A stretch of DNA of 64,000 bases from Lachnospiraceae bacterium. Its GTDB lineage: Bacteria > Bacillota > Clostridia > Lachnospirales > Lachnospiraceae. The notes beneath the pieces were generated by a model. It worked only from the letters and a program-made list of their open reading frames with translations. It was not told the origin of the DNA and ran no database searches. The stretch covers positions 1 to 64,000 of the forward strand of contig CAJTGD010000029.1 of NCBI GenBank assembly GCA_910575475.1, written 5' to 3'. This document shows positions 1-7,574 of this stretch, one piece after another; the stretch's first letter is position 1; the number at the start of each line of letters is the position of its first letter. A program made the translations under genes and the position numbers.

Positions 1-105
1 TACGTGGCAACAGTAGGAAATGTAACAGAGGATGCCATAAAGAAATACATTCGGGAACAGTCAGAAGAATCCCGGAAAGAGGAAAGTAAAGGAGCCGCTT
101 TTTAG
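1..105 (+). CDS. tnpA: IS200/IS605-family transposase TnpA, C-terminal fragment (cut by window edge)
   Basis: An open frame enters from the left edge and ends with TAG at 103-105, giving 34 residues. They begin YVATVGNVTEDAIKKYIREQ, which resembles the last helix of Y1 (HUH) single-strand transposases of the IS200/IS605 type, whose C-termini read roughly 'YVSTVG..E..I.KYI..Q'. The catalytic tyrosine and HUH motif would lie outside the window. The frame is followed at once by hairpins typical of an IS200/IS605 right end. Identification rests on a short stretch and is from memory of the family, so it is probable rather than certain. Confidence 0.72.
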   Translation, partial: YVATVGNVTEDAIKKYIREQSEESRKEESKGAAF

Positions 106-134
106 CGGCAGCAAGTCCCCACTTGAAGTGGGGG
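94..134 (+). mobile_element. Likely right-end hairpins of the IS200/IS605 element
   Basis: Two hairpins lie in a row. GCCGCT/AGCGGC (94-109) overlaps the transposase stop codon. CCCCAC-TTGAA-GTGGGG (117-133) is a perfect 6-bp stem with a 5-nt loop. IS200/IS605 elements are bounded by subterminal imperfect palindromes recognised by TnpA and lack terminal inverted repeats, so a stem just after tnpA fits. The exact cleavage site cannot be set without an empty-site comparison. Confidence 0.6.
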
Positions 135-278
135 TTGGTGATTAGCGTTACCGCGCCCCGTCCCGCTGCCGCTGTGCCGTCCGCGCCGCTTTCACGTGGG
201 TGCAGATTTTGTCGGAGTTTTGACAGATAATCGGGCATTTTCCCTGTTTTTCTCTACGTCTATTCGTCTGGTCGTCAG

Positions 279-548
279 GTGTCGGCATGCCTGGAAAACA
301 GGATGCTGCGATTTGAGATATGCGACAGCGGAATTGGAATGCGGCAGGATCAGATCGATAAAATATGGGAAAAGGAACCGGCGCATTACGCGAAACAGAG
401 AATTGGAAGATATGCGATCAAGAATATAAAGGAAAGGCTGCAGTTAAAATATCATGATGGTTTTTCTCTTGAGATAAAGAGCGAGATAGGGAAGGGAACA
501 ACGGTTATTTTGAAAATCCCATACGAGGAGGGGACAAAGTGTCTATAA
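279..548 (+). pseudogene. Truncated sensor histidine kinase (YesM-like), ATPase-domain remnant
   Basis: The frame encodes the C-terminal end of a GHKL ATPase domain: the G1-type box CDSGIGM, then KNIKERLQLKYHDGFSLEI and the final GKGTTVILKIP strand typical of YesM-family kinases. A complete member has about 450-600 residues with membrane and HAMP segments; only about 80 residues remain. Recognisable similarity starts near 300, and the sequence upstream (106-285) is unrelated, so the 5' part was removed by an insertion or deletion beside the IS200/IS605 end. It overlaps the response regulator downstream by 10 nt, the usual order for a kinase-regulator pair. It cannot act as a sensor. Confidence 0.8.
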
Positions 549-1111
549 AGCTATTGATTGCGGATGATGAGGATATGATACGCACAGGACTCGCAAAATA
601 TCTGAAATTGCATACGGATAGATTTGACAGGATTTATGAGGCCGAAAACGGACAGGAAGCCCTGAAGTTTGGAGCAAAGGACTATTTTTTGAAGCCGATG
701 CGGGCGGCAGATATCCTGGAATGCCTGAACCGTCTGGCAGATGAATATATCGGGGCGGATAAGGCCGGATCTGACCGCGGGAGGGAGAATGTCAATCCAT
801 TTGTGAAGGAGGCAGTCGATTATATTAGAGAGTATTATATGCAGGAAATCTCATTGTCCGAAATTGCCCAAAAGCTTGGAATATCGGCAAGCTATCTGTC
901 TACACTTTTGAACCAGGGACTTGGATGCGGTTTTACAGATTATCTGAACCAGGTACGGATTGAGCGTGCCTGTTGCTATCTGGAACAAAATTATCTGAAA
1001 AATTATGAGATAGCATATAAGGTTGGATTTCGGGATGAAAAATATTTTTCAAAGGTATTTAAGAAAATCAAGGGAATCTCACCAAGGGATTACCGAAAGA
1101 AAGGGATGTAA
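539..1111 (+). CDS. YesN-type response regulator (REC-AraC) with an internal receiver deletion, probably non-functional
   Basis: It starts at GTG 539, inside the end of the kinase remnant. Residues 1-35 are the start of a receiver domain (LLIADDED acidic pocket). The text then jumps from the AENGQEAL helix straight to KFGAKDYFLKP, which normally lies past beta-4. About 45 residues are missing, including the segment with the phospho-acceptor Asp and the beta-3/beta-4 core. The C-terminal part (residues 80-190) is an apparently intact AraC-type double helix-turn-helix (ISLSEIAQKLGISASYLS; YEIAYKVGFRDEKYFSKVFK). The deletion is in frame, so a 190-residue protein can still be made against about 235-250 for the family. 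It could bind DNA constitutively, but with its kinase also broken the pair is best read as decaying. Confidence 0.8.
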   Translation: MSIKLLIADDEDMIRTGLAKYLKLHTDRFDRIYEAENGQEALKFGAKDYFLKPMRAADILECLNRLADEYIGADKAGSDRGRENVNPFVKEAVDYIREYYMQEISLSEIAQKLGISASYLSTLLNQGLGCGFTDYLNQVRIERACCYLEQNYLKNYEIAYKVGFRDEKYFSKVFKKIKGISPRDYRKKGM

Positions 1112-1273
1112 CCCTGCGCAACCGCAAGTTTACATGATTTTCTTCAAAAGCAACAGCAATCTGCTTGTATTTACATGGTATTTTTCCTATAATGCGGACA
1201 GACAGTCCGGACTGCTGTAAAATAAAAATACTGCGAAAGCGAGAATGCGGATTCAGGAAAGGAAGGAAATATA

Positions 1274-2161
1274 ATGAGTTTTGGAGAAAATCTACAGTTT
1301 TATAGAAAGAGGAATGACATTACACAGGAACAGCTTGCGGAGCAGATGAGTGTGTCCAGGCAGACGATCTCAAAGTGGGAATCGGAGAACTCTTATCCGG
1401 AGATGGAGAAGCTGCTCCAGCTCTGTGATATGTTTGGCTGTACGATAGATGTTTTGCTGCGGGGGAATGTGCAGGAAAGTCTGCAGGAGGATACGGCGGG
1501 ATATGACCGGCATATGAACCGGTTTTCCGTAAAGATCGTGGCTGGAATCGGAGTGATCCTGTTCGGCCTGATCCTGCAGATCCTGGGAGAAGCATTTCAT
1601 ATGCCGGATTATTTTGTGAACACGATATTCTTATTCGTTGCCATGACAGGGATACTGATCATCATAGAGGGCGGAATGCAGCACGTCAGGTTTGCAAAAA
1701 AGCATCCGCATATCAATCCTTTTTACAAGGAGGAAGAGCTGGAGCTTGCGGAAAACAGATTCCGGGTGCGGATCATTACCGGAATCGGGATCCTCTTTGC
1801 GGGAGCCCTGGCAGCGGTCATGTCAGAAGGATTTCCGGTTCCGGCAGGATGTACGAAAGAGATTTATAACAGTGTATCCCTGCTCTTTTTTACAGTCGGA
1901 ATCTGTACCATTGTATATACGGGGATGCAGAAGTCAAAATACAATGTGGAAGAATACAACAAAGAGAACTCACCGGTTAAGAGCCGGAAGGATCAGTTGG
2001 TTGCCGCCTGGTGCGGATGCATCATGATCGTGGCTACGATTCTTTTCTTCATCGCCGGGCTGGGGTACGAGATGTGGGAGAAATGCTGGATTGCCTATCC
2101 GATCGGCGGGATGCTCTGCGGGATCGTGACGCTGATACTCAATGGGATGTATAAGGAATAG
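1274..2161 (+). CDS. XRE-family transcriptional regulator with C-terminal membrane domain
   Basis: Residues 5-60 form a Cro/CI helix-turn-helix (ITQEQLAEQMSVSRQTISKW, then ENSYPEMEKLLQLCDMFG). The remainder of the 295 residues holds about six hydrophobic segments, roughly at 83-105, 112-132, 165-190, 197-217, 240-260 and 270-290. This is a common Firmicutes layout: a DNA-binding head tethered to the membrane that may sense envelope signals. ATG 1274 follows GGAAAGGAAGG at a normal distance. It is monocistronic, with 160 bases before it. The target genes cannot be told from the sequence. Confidence 0.85.
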   Translation: MSFGENLQFYRKRNDITQEQLAEQMSVSRQTISKWESENSYPEMEKLLQLCDMFGCTIDVLLRGNVQESLQEDTAGYDRHMNRFSVKIVAGIGVILFGLILQILGEAFHMPDYFVNTIFLFVAMTGILIIIEGGMQHVRFAKKHPHINPFYKEEELELAENRFRVRIITGIGILFAGALAAVMSEGFPVPAGCTKEIYNSVSLLFFTVGICTIVYTGMQKSKYNVEEYNKENSPVKSRKDQLVAAWCGCIMIVATILFFIAGLGYEMWEKCWIAYPIGGMLCGIVTLILNGMYKE

Positions 2162-2174
2162 AGACTTTCCAGTA

Positions 2175-2204
2175 TTGACAAAAAGGAAGTAAAAGTAGTA
2201 TATT
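2175..2204 (+). promoter_or_regulatory. Candidate promoter of the ZIP transporter gene
   Basis: A consensus -35 TTGACA (2175-2180) is followed after 18 bases by TATATT (2199-2204). It lies between the XRE gene and the transporter, with a palindrome just downstream. Confidence 0.55.
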
Positions 2205-2213
2205 TGAGAGGAG

Positions 2214-2229
2214 GTTAGTAGATACTAAC
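2214..2229 (+). promoter_or_regulatory. Palindromic operator candidate (GTTAGTA-GA-TACTAAC)
   Basis: A perfect 7-bp inverted repeat with a 2-base centre sits where transcription would start, between the -10 box and the ribosome binding site of the ZIP gene. DtxR/MntR-family repressors bind sites with GGTTAG/CTAACC-like arms, so metal-dependent repression is a reasonable guess. No metalloregulator lies next to it, and the assignment is inference. Confidence 0.5.
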
Positions 2230-2256
2230 ACAAAATGCAATGATTGGAGGATTTTT

Positions 2257-3066
2257 ATGGTCGGGATTACAGTGGGGAATGCGATGCAGACAAAGGCACT
2301 TTTGGGTCTTATGATACCGTTCCTTGGGACGGTGCTTGGGTCCGCCTGCGTGCTGTTTATGAGGGATCGGCTGAATCCTCTGGTGCAGAGGGCGCTGACC
2401 GGATTTGCGGCGGGGGTGATGGTGGCGGCTTCCATATGGAGCCTGCTGGTTCCGGCTATGGAGCAGGCGGCGTACATGAGGCAGTGGGCTTTTCTGCCTG
2501 CGGTGATCGGCTTCTGGCTTGGAATCCTGTTTCTGCTGTTTCTGGACCGGACCATTCCCCATCTGCACATGAACAGCAGCAAAGCCGAAGGGCCGAAAAG
2601 CAGCCTGCAGAAAACCACAATGCTGGTGCTTGCGGTGACGCTCCACAATCTGCCGGAAGGTATGGCGGTGGGAGCGGTCTACGCCGGCTGGCTGTCCGGG
2701 GAGGCCGGGATCACGGCTATGGGGGCGCTGGCGCTTTCCCTGGGGATCGCGATACAGAACTTTCCGGAAGGCGCGATCATCTCCATGCCCCTGCGGGCGG
2801 AAGGAGTCAGCACAGGAAAGGCGTTCCGCTACGGTGCGTTTTCCGGTGCCGTGGAACCGATTGGCGCCGCCCTGACGATTCTCATGGCGGGATTCATCAT
2901 TCCGCTCCTGCCGTACCTTTTAAGCTTTGCGGCAGGCGCCATGGTCTATGTGGTTGTGGAGGAACTGATCCCGGAAATGTCCGAAGGCAGCCACTCCAAT
3001 CTCGGAACGGTTCTGTTTGCGGCAGGCTTTACGGTCATGATGGCGCTGGATGTGGCGCTGGGATAG
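2257..3066 (+). CDS. ZIP-family metal transporter
   Basis: A polytopic membrane protein of 269 residues, likely eight helices, importing divalent metal such as zinc. The ZIP signatures in transmembrane helices 4 and 5 are present as HNLPEGMAVG (from residue 130) and QNFPEGAIIS (from residue 167); their His, Asn and Glu residues line the metal path. A short His-containing loop (HLHM, near residue 102) lies in the variable cytoplasmic loop. ATG 2257 follows GGAGG (2246-2250). The gene is single, with its own promoter and palindrome. It could equally be a GufA/ZupT-type broad-range transporter; the metal is not decided by sequence. Confidence 0.92.
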   Translation: MVGITVGNAMQTKALLGLMIPFLGTVLGSACVLFMRDRLNPLVQRALTGFAAGVMVAASIWSLLVPAMEQAAYMRQWAFLPAVIGFWLGILFLLFLDRTIPHLHMNSSKAEGPKSSLQKTTMLVLAVTLHNLPEGMAVGAVYAGWLSGEAGITAMGALALSLGIAIQNFPEGAIISMPLRAEGVSTGKAFRYGAFSGAVEPIGAALTILMAGFIIPLLPYLLSFAAGAMVYVVVEELIPEMSEGSHSNLGTVLFAAGFTVMMALDVALG

Positions 3067-3098
3067 AAATAGATGAATCAGACTGCCGCATACAGCTT

Positions 3099-4076
3099 TT
3101 AATATCCCACATAGTGTAAGCGGTAGTCTTCGGTCACAAAGATGGCCTGTACATTCTTCAGGCTTTCAATCAGTGCGCTGCCTTCCTCCAGTCCCAGGGC
3201 GAAACAGCACGTACTTAAGGCATCCCCGTCTGCGGAAGAGTCGGTGATGACCGTTGCCTGTAGCAATTGATTGGCATAAGGATAGCCTGTCTCCGGGTTC
3301 AGGATGTGGTGGTACAGCCTGCCGTCCTTTTTAAAGTACCGCTGATAAACCCCGGAGGAAACTACGGAGCGGTCCTGAATCTCTAAAATATCAATGGGCG
3401 CATTCTGTTCATCAAAGGGCTTCTGGATGCCGATGCGGAAGGGGCTGCCGTCAAAGGATGCCCCAAGGGTGAGCACATTTCCGCCCAGATTGATCAGGGC
3501 ATGCTCTACCCCCTCTTTTTTCAGATACTCTTTCAGACGGTCGGCAATGTATCCCTTGGCAATACCGCCCAGGTCTATTTTAGCCTGAGGATCCAGCAGA
3601 GTGACCGTACAGGCCTTTTTATCCACCAGAACCTTTCTGTAATCTACATGGGAGCGGGCTTCTTCGATTGCCTCGGCATCAGGAACCGTATGCTCCGTAT
3701 GATTCGTAAAATTCCAAAGATCACTCAGCGGCGCGATGGTGATGTCAAATTTCCCGCCGGAAAGCTCACAGTATCTCAGTCCCAGAGCGATCAGATCGAT
3801 CGTTTCCTGTGATACCTTAACAGGGGTTCCGGCGGAGGCGTTGATCCGGGAGACTTCGCTGGTCTCGATCTTATTACTGAAAAGAGACTCATAATTTTCA
3901 CAGATTTTCTTACATTCATCCAAAACAGAAGTGCTGACGCCCCATGCGTCAATCTGGATCACCGTATCAAAATAAATGCCTGTGACACTCAGCTTTTCAT
4001 CCTTACGCGGAGAAGAGCAGGAGGCAAGCAGGAGAAGAAGCAAAATGATGAGAGAAAAAAAACTTACTTTTTTCAT
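3099..4076 (-). CDS. apbE: FAD:protein FMN transferase, ApbE-family lipoprotein
   Basis: ApbE proteins covalently attach FMN to threonine of flavoproteins such as Rnf/Nqr subunits on the outer face of the membrane. The N-terminus is a lipoprotein signal (hydrophobic 6-18, lipobox LASC with Cys20). Family motifs follow: a GGIAKGYIADRL block, INLGGNVLTLG, and SSADGDALSTCC, which matches the Mg/FAD-binding ADALST segment. 325 residues is the normal length. The start has AAGGAAA upstream on the minus strand. It faces the ZIP gene tail to tail and is divergent from the NusG-II/Gx pair, a neighbourhood often linked with Rnf-type electron transport, though no rnf genes are in view. Confidence 0.93.
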   Translation of the reverse strand: MKKVSFFSLIILLLLLLASCSSPRKDEKLSVTGIYFDTVIQIDAWGVSTSVLDECKKICENYESLFSNKIETSEVSRINASAGTPVKVSQETIDLIALGLRYCELSGGKFDITIAPLSDLWNFTNHTEHTVPDAEAIEEARSHVDYRKVLVDKKACTVTLLDPQAKIDLGGIAKGYIADRLKEYLKKEGVEHALINLGGNVLTLGASFDGSPFRIGIQKPFDEQNAPIDILEIQDRSVVSSGVYQRYFKKDGRLYHHILNPETGYPYANQLLQATVITDSSADGDALSTCCFALGLEEGSALIESLKNVQAIFVTEDYRLHYVGY

Positions 4077-4222
4077 GAATATTTTCCTTACAGGTGGAAT
4101 TTTTTGTAAAGCAACAATTACATTATATCCGGGTAAAAGAAGAAATACAATCCTTTTATTTTCACGCCGTTTGAAGTGATTGTGAATAGTAACTTTTTGG
4201 GCGAACAGATATTCGAAAGGTG

Positions 4223-4251
4223 TTGCAATCTGGAAAGGGATATGGTATGAT
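4223..4251 (+). promoter_or_regulatory. Promoter for the NusG-II/Gx genes
   Basis: TTGCAA (4223-4228), 17 bases, TATGAT (4246-4251). A start near 4258 excludes the longer upstream frame and supports ATG 4286 as the first codon. Confidence 0.65.
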
Positions 4252-4285
4252 GTTCAAAGCAAATGACAGAGCATCGGGAGGCGTT

Positions 4286-4639
4286 ATGAAGAGAAATGAC
4301 TGGATATTGATCACAGTGGTGCTGGCGGTGTCAGCCATTTTTCTTGGAATCCATGTTTTCCGTCCGCAGCAGAAGGATGGCATGGCAGAGGTTACGATAG
4401 ATGGGGAAGTATTTGGTTCCTGGCCTCTTTCCGAGGATCGCACGGTTGAGATCGGGGATGGGAACCGTCTGGTGATCGAGGACGGGAAGGCGAACATGGT
4501 ATGGGCGGACTGCCCGGACAAGCTGTGTGTGAACCAGAAGGCAATCTCACGGGAGGGGGAGAGTATCATCTGTCTGCCCAATAAAGTGGTGGTTTCCATC
4601 GTGGGCGGTGAGGAACGGGAAGTGGACGCGGTAACCTGA
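4286..4639 (+). CDS. NusG domain II-containing protein
   Basis: A 117-residue protein with one N-terminal membrane anchor (residues 6-22) and an extracytoplasmic domain of the NusG-II (DUF1312) type: CPDKLCVNQ, then SIICLPNKVVVSI. The Cys pairs CPDKLC and IICLP are typical of the family. Function is not established; members are regularly found next to ApbE and Gx-type genes, as here. ATG 4286 has GGGAGG four bases upstream and lies within the transcript predicted from the promoter at 4223-4251. The next gene follows after 46 bases, probably in one operon. Confidence 0.8.
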   Translation: MKRNDWILITVVLAVSAIFLGIHVFRPQQKDGMAEVTIDGEVFGSWPLSEDRTVEIGDGNRLVIEDGKANMVWADCPDKLCVNQKAISREGESIICLPNKVVVSIVGGEEREVDAVT

Positions 4640-4685
4640 CCGGGACAGAATCGAATTAGGCGCAGTGAACGCAGGAGGAATCCAT

Positions 4686-5183
4686 TTGAAAAACAGAGCG
4701 GCATTTTTTGGTGTATTTACGGCATTGGCCCTTATTTTCAGCTATCTGGAAAGCCTGATCCCAATCCGGTTCGGGATTCCCGGGATCAAGCTGGGACTTG
4801 CCAATCTGCTGACCGTGATCCTTCTATATAAAAGGAATGCAAGGGAAGCCCTGCTTCTGTCTGTAGTACGGGTCATCCTGTCCGGTTTTCTGTTCGGAAA
4901 TCTGTTCAGCATCGTGTACAGTCTGGCAGGCGGGATCCTGAGCCTTTTTGTGATGGCTGTTCTGAAAGGAACCGGGAGGTTCAGTGTGATGGGAGTCAGC
5001 GCGGCGGGCGGCGTATTCCACAATATGGGTCAGCTCCTTGTAGCGATGGCAGCCGTGGAGACTTACCGGGTCGGGTATTACTTTCCGGTGCTTCTGATCG
5101 CGGGGGTGGTGACGGGGCTGCTGATCGGTGCTGCGGCAGAGCAGGTATTAAAGCGGCTGGAAAGCTTCCGGTTCGAGTCGTGA
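4686..5183 (+). CDS. Gx transporter family membrane protein (often named heptaprenyl diphosphate synthase component I)
   Basis: A hydrophobic protein of 165 residues with five to six membrane segments, including FGIPGIKLGLANLLTVILLY, a segment typical of Gx/HepI-like proteins that resemble ECF substrate-binding (S) components. The prenyl synthase name is a legacy label; the sequence has no aspartate-rich prenyltransferase motif. TTG 4686 is preferred as start because AGGAGG (4673-4678) lies 7 bases before it; GTG 4665 in the same frame has no site. It is co-oriented with the NusG-II gene and upstream of ruvA. Confidence 0.75.
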   Translation: MKNRAAFFGVFTALALIFSYLESLIPIRFGIPGIKLGLANLLTVILLYKRNAREALLLSVVRVILSGFLFGNLFSIVYSLAGGILSLFVMAVLKGTGRFSVMGVSAAGGVFHNMGQLLVAMAAVETYRVGYYFPVLLIAGVVTGLLIGAAAEQVLKRLESFRFES

Positions 5184-5221
5184 TTTAGTACAGCAATAGA
5201 TACAAAAGGAGAAGTACAGGG

Positions 5222-5824
5222 ATGATATCATATATCAGAGGAAATCTGGCAGCGATGGAGAGGGATAAGGTGATCGTAGATGTCCATGGCGTGGGTTATG
5301 GGGTTTTCATGCCGGAGCGTTCCATGGGACTTCTGCCCCAGATGGGAAGCGAGGTCAAGCTCCATACCTATCTGAATGTCCGTGAGGATGCCATGCAGCT
5401 CTTCGGCTTTTTGACCAGGGATGATCTGGCAGTCTTCAAGCTGCTGATCGGAGTCAGCGGCATCGGGCCCAAGGGAGGATTGGGAATCCTGTCCCAGCTC
5501 TCTGCGGATGATCTGCGGTTTGCGGTTCTGGCGGGAGATGTGAAGGCAATCTCCGCGACTCCGGGAATCGGGAAAAAGACGGCGGAGAAGCTGATCATTG
5601 AATTGAAGGACAAGCTGGATCTGGACGATATGCTGCATCCGGCAGAGGAAGGGATTCCCGCAGCAACAGCGGATCCGGGGGCGACGTCGGTGCAGTCCGA
5701 GGCTGTCCAGGCACTGGTGGCGCTTGGCTATGGAAGTACGGAGAGCTTAAAGGCCGTGAAGAAGGTGAAGCTGGAAGACGCGACGGTGGAGGAAGTGCTG
5801 AAGGCTGCGCTGAAAAATTTCTGA
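5222..5824 (+). CDS. ruvA: Holliday junction branch migration protein RuvA
   Basis: RuvA binds four-way junctions as a tetramer and loads RuvB. The 200-residue frame begins MISYIRGNLA, has the OB-fold domain I (1-65), two helix-hairpin-helix motifs (GVSGIGPKGGLGIL near 75-90 and SATPGIGKKTAEKLI near 108-122) and the C-terminal RuvB-binding domain III (VQALVALGYGSTESLKAVKK). The ATG at 5222 follows an AAAAGGAG site. It is followed by ruvB after 62 bases, the standard pair. There is no ruvC; Firmicutes use RecU, encoded at 33698-34231. Confidence 0.98.
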   Translation: MISYIRGNLAAMERDKVIVDVHGVGYGVFMPERSMGLLPQMGSEVKLHTYLNVREDAMQLFGFLTRDDLAVFKLLIGVSGIGPKGGLGILSQLSADDLRFAVLAGDVKAISATPGIGKKTAEKLIIELKDKLDLDDMLHPAEEGIPAATADPGATSVQSEAVQALVALGYGSTESLKAVKKVKLEDATVEEVLKAALKNF

Positions 5825-5886
5825 CTGTACGGCCAACAGTACCTGCAGGCAGGAAATCGCAATACGGGGTTACATAGGGGAGTCAT

Positions 5887-6885
5887 ATGGGAAAGCGGAT
5901 CATAACAACAGAAAATCTGGAAGAAGATATCAAAATAGAAAATCATCTCCGCCCGCAGCGTTTAAAGGATTATATCGGGCAGGAGAAGGCGAAGCAGACG
6001 CTGGGCATCTATATCAGCGCGGCGAAGGAGCGGGGCGACGCCCTGGATCATGTGCTGTTTTACGGACCGCCGGGGCTGGGAAAGACCACCCTGGCCGGAA
6101 TCATTGCCAATGAGATGGGGGTGAATATCAAGATTACCTCCGGGCCGGCCATCGAGAAGCCGGGGGAGATGGCGGCGATCCTGAACAACCTGCAGGAAAA
6201 TGATATCCTGTTTGTGGATGAGATCCACCGTCTGAACCGCCAGGTTGAGGAGGTCCTGTATCCTGCAATGGAGGATTATGCCATCGATATCCTGATCGGA
6301 AAAGGGGCGACGGCACGTTCGATCCGCCTGGACCTTCCGAAGTTTACCCTGGTGGGGGCGACCACCCGCGCAGGGATGCTGACCGCTCCGCTGCGGGACA
6401 GGTTCGGGGTCATCCATCATCTGGAATTCTATACAGAAGAAGAGCTGACGACCATCATCCTGCGTTCCGCCCGTGTGCTGGAGGTGGAGATCGAGGAACA
6501 GGGGGCCAGGGAGCTGGCAAAGCGTTCCAGAGGGACTCCGCGTTTGGCCAACCGTCTGCTGAAAAGAGTGCGCGATTTTGCCCAGGTCAAGTATGACGGT
6601 GTGATCACGGAGGCTGTGGCGGATTATGCCCTGGATCTTCTGGATGTGGATAAGTACGGCCTGGACAATATTGACCGGAATATTCTTCTGACGATGATCG
6701 AACGGTTTCAGGGGGGACCGGTGGGACTGGATACTCTGGCGGCATCCATCTCCGAGGATGCGGGAACCCTGGAGGATGTCTATGAGCCGTACCTTCTGAA
6801 AAACGGATTCATACAGCGGACCCCGCGGGGGCGCGTGGTGACCGAGCTGGCCTACGCCCATCTGGGGATACCGGCAGGCGATTGA
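5887..6885 (+). CDS. ruvB: Holliday junction branch migration ATPase RuvB
   Basis: The hexameric AAA+ motor of RuvAB. The 332 residues show Walker A ([11 protein letters not shown]), Walker B (FVDEIHRL), sensor/arginine-finger region ([18 protein letters not shown]) and the C-terminal winged helix ([20 protein letters not shown]). Its length matches the family. It is downstream of ruvA and the two are presumably co-transcribed. The gene ends just before a pair of hairpin repeats (6891-6993). Confidence 0.98.
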   Translation: MGKRIITTENLEEDIKIENHLRPQRLKDYIGQEKAKQTLGIYISAAKERGDALDHVLFYGPPGLGKTTLAGIIANEMGVNIKITSGPAIEKPGEMAAILNNLQENDILFVDEIHRLNRQVEEVLYPAMEDYAIDILIGKGATARSIRLDLPKFTLVGATTRAGMLTAPLRDRFGVIHHLEFYTEEELTTIILRSARVLEVEIEEQGARELAKRSRGTPRLANRLLKRVRDFAQVKYDGVITEAVADYALDLLDVDKYGLDNIDRNILLTMIERFQGGPVGLDTLAASISEDAGTLEDVYEPYLLKNGFIQRTPRGRVVTELAYAHLGIPAGD

Positions 6886-6890
6886 ACGGA

Positions 6891-6960
6891 TTACTGTTCA
6901 CTCCTGGGCCGTGCACCGCGCTGCACGGTCACAGGCCAGTACAGTACTGGGGCTGGATGC
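6891..6960 (+). repeat. Dispersed repeat family A, copy 1
   Basis: Begins TTACTGTTCACTCCTGGGCC and contains the stem CCGTGCA/TGCACGG. The reverse complement of this segment matches 46494-46564 at nearly every position over about 65 bases. Shorter relatives lie at 54701-54736 and 63391-63427. All are intergenic. Confidence 0.85.
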
Positions 6961-6961
6961 A

Positions 6962-6993
6962 TTACAGTTCGCTGGCCGGCCGGCGAACTGTAA
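6962..6993 (+). repeat. Perfect 11-bp inverted repeat after ruvB
   Basis: TTACAGTTCGC (6962-6972) and GCGAACTGTAA (6983-6993) are exact complements round a GC-rich centre. No U-tract follows, so it is not a classic terminator. Its ends resemble those of repeat family A (TTACTGTTC), so it may be a short member. Confidence 0.7.
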
Positions 6994-7010
6994 ATTCATG
7001 GAAAAAACAG

Positions 7011-7039
7011 TTGGTTTTTGCTGTCGGATAGTTTATAAT
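7011..7039 (+). promoter_or_regulatory. Promoter for zapA
   Basis: TTGGTT (7011-7016), 17 bases, TATAAT (7034-7039), 30 bases before the zapA start. Confidence 0.65.
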
Positions 7040-7069
7040 AACAAGTAACAAACGCAAGGGGAGGAAGCT

Positions 7070-7480
7070 ATGAGTTCAGCAAAACATTTTACAGAAGTAC
7101 TCATCGGAGGAAAAGTTTATACTTTAAGCGGATTTGAGGGAGAAGAATATCTGCAGAAGGTATCTTCTTATCTGAACCATAAGATTACGGAATGTGCGAA
7201 CAGCGATGGTTACCGCAAGCAGAGCGCAGACACTCGCAATGTACTCCTTGCCTTGAATATTGCGGATGATTACTTCAAAGCGAAGAAGCAGGGAGATTCC
7301 CTGGAAAGCGACATTGAACTGAAAGACAAAGAGATGTACGACTTGAAGCACGAGCTGATATCTGTCCAGATCAAGCTGGAGAACGCGGAAAAAGAACTGG
7401 CGAAGATGAAGGAAGAAAATAATGACCTGCAGATGCAGATCGTGAAACTGGAAACCGAGATGAAAAACCGAAGAAAGTAA
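7070..7480 (+). CDS. zapA: Cell division protein ZapA
   Basis: ZapA binds FtsZ and stabilises the Z ring. Residues 1-70 form the short ZapA domain (VLIGGKVYTLSGFEGEEYL, then TRNVLLALNIADDYF) and residues 75-136 a long coiled coil rich in Lys and Glu that mediates tetramer formation. 136 residues is longer than B. subtilis ZapA but normal for Clostridia. ATG 7070 follows AGGGGAGG. Its place before the U32 peptidase and an FtsW/PBP pair suits a division role. Confidence 0.9.
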   Translation: MSSAKHFTEVLIGGKVYTLSGFEGEEYLQKVSSYLNHKITECANSDGYRKQSADTRNVLLALNIADDYFKAKKQGDSLESDIELKDKEMYDLKHELISVQIKLENAEKELAKMKEENNDLQMQIVKLETEMKNRRK

Positions 7481-7574
7481 ATTCCTGCTTTTTGTGTGCG
7501 GGCGCGGCAGTGAGGATTGACAGGTTCGCAGCGGTTTGGGAGAGCGATTTTTTCGGTAGTATGTGCAGGAGGCT

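Noticed and set aside
2244-3119. An alternative plus-strand frame of 291 codons over the ZIP gene
   Set aside because: Gly/Arg/Cys-rich, no motif; the overlapping frame from 2257 has the ZIP signatures and the ribosome binding site.
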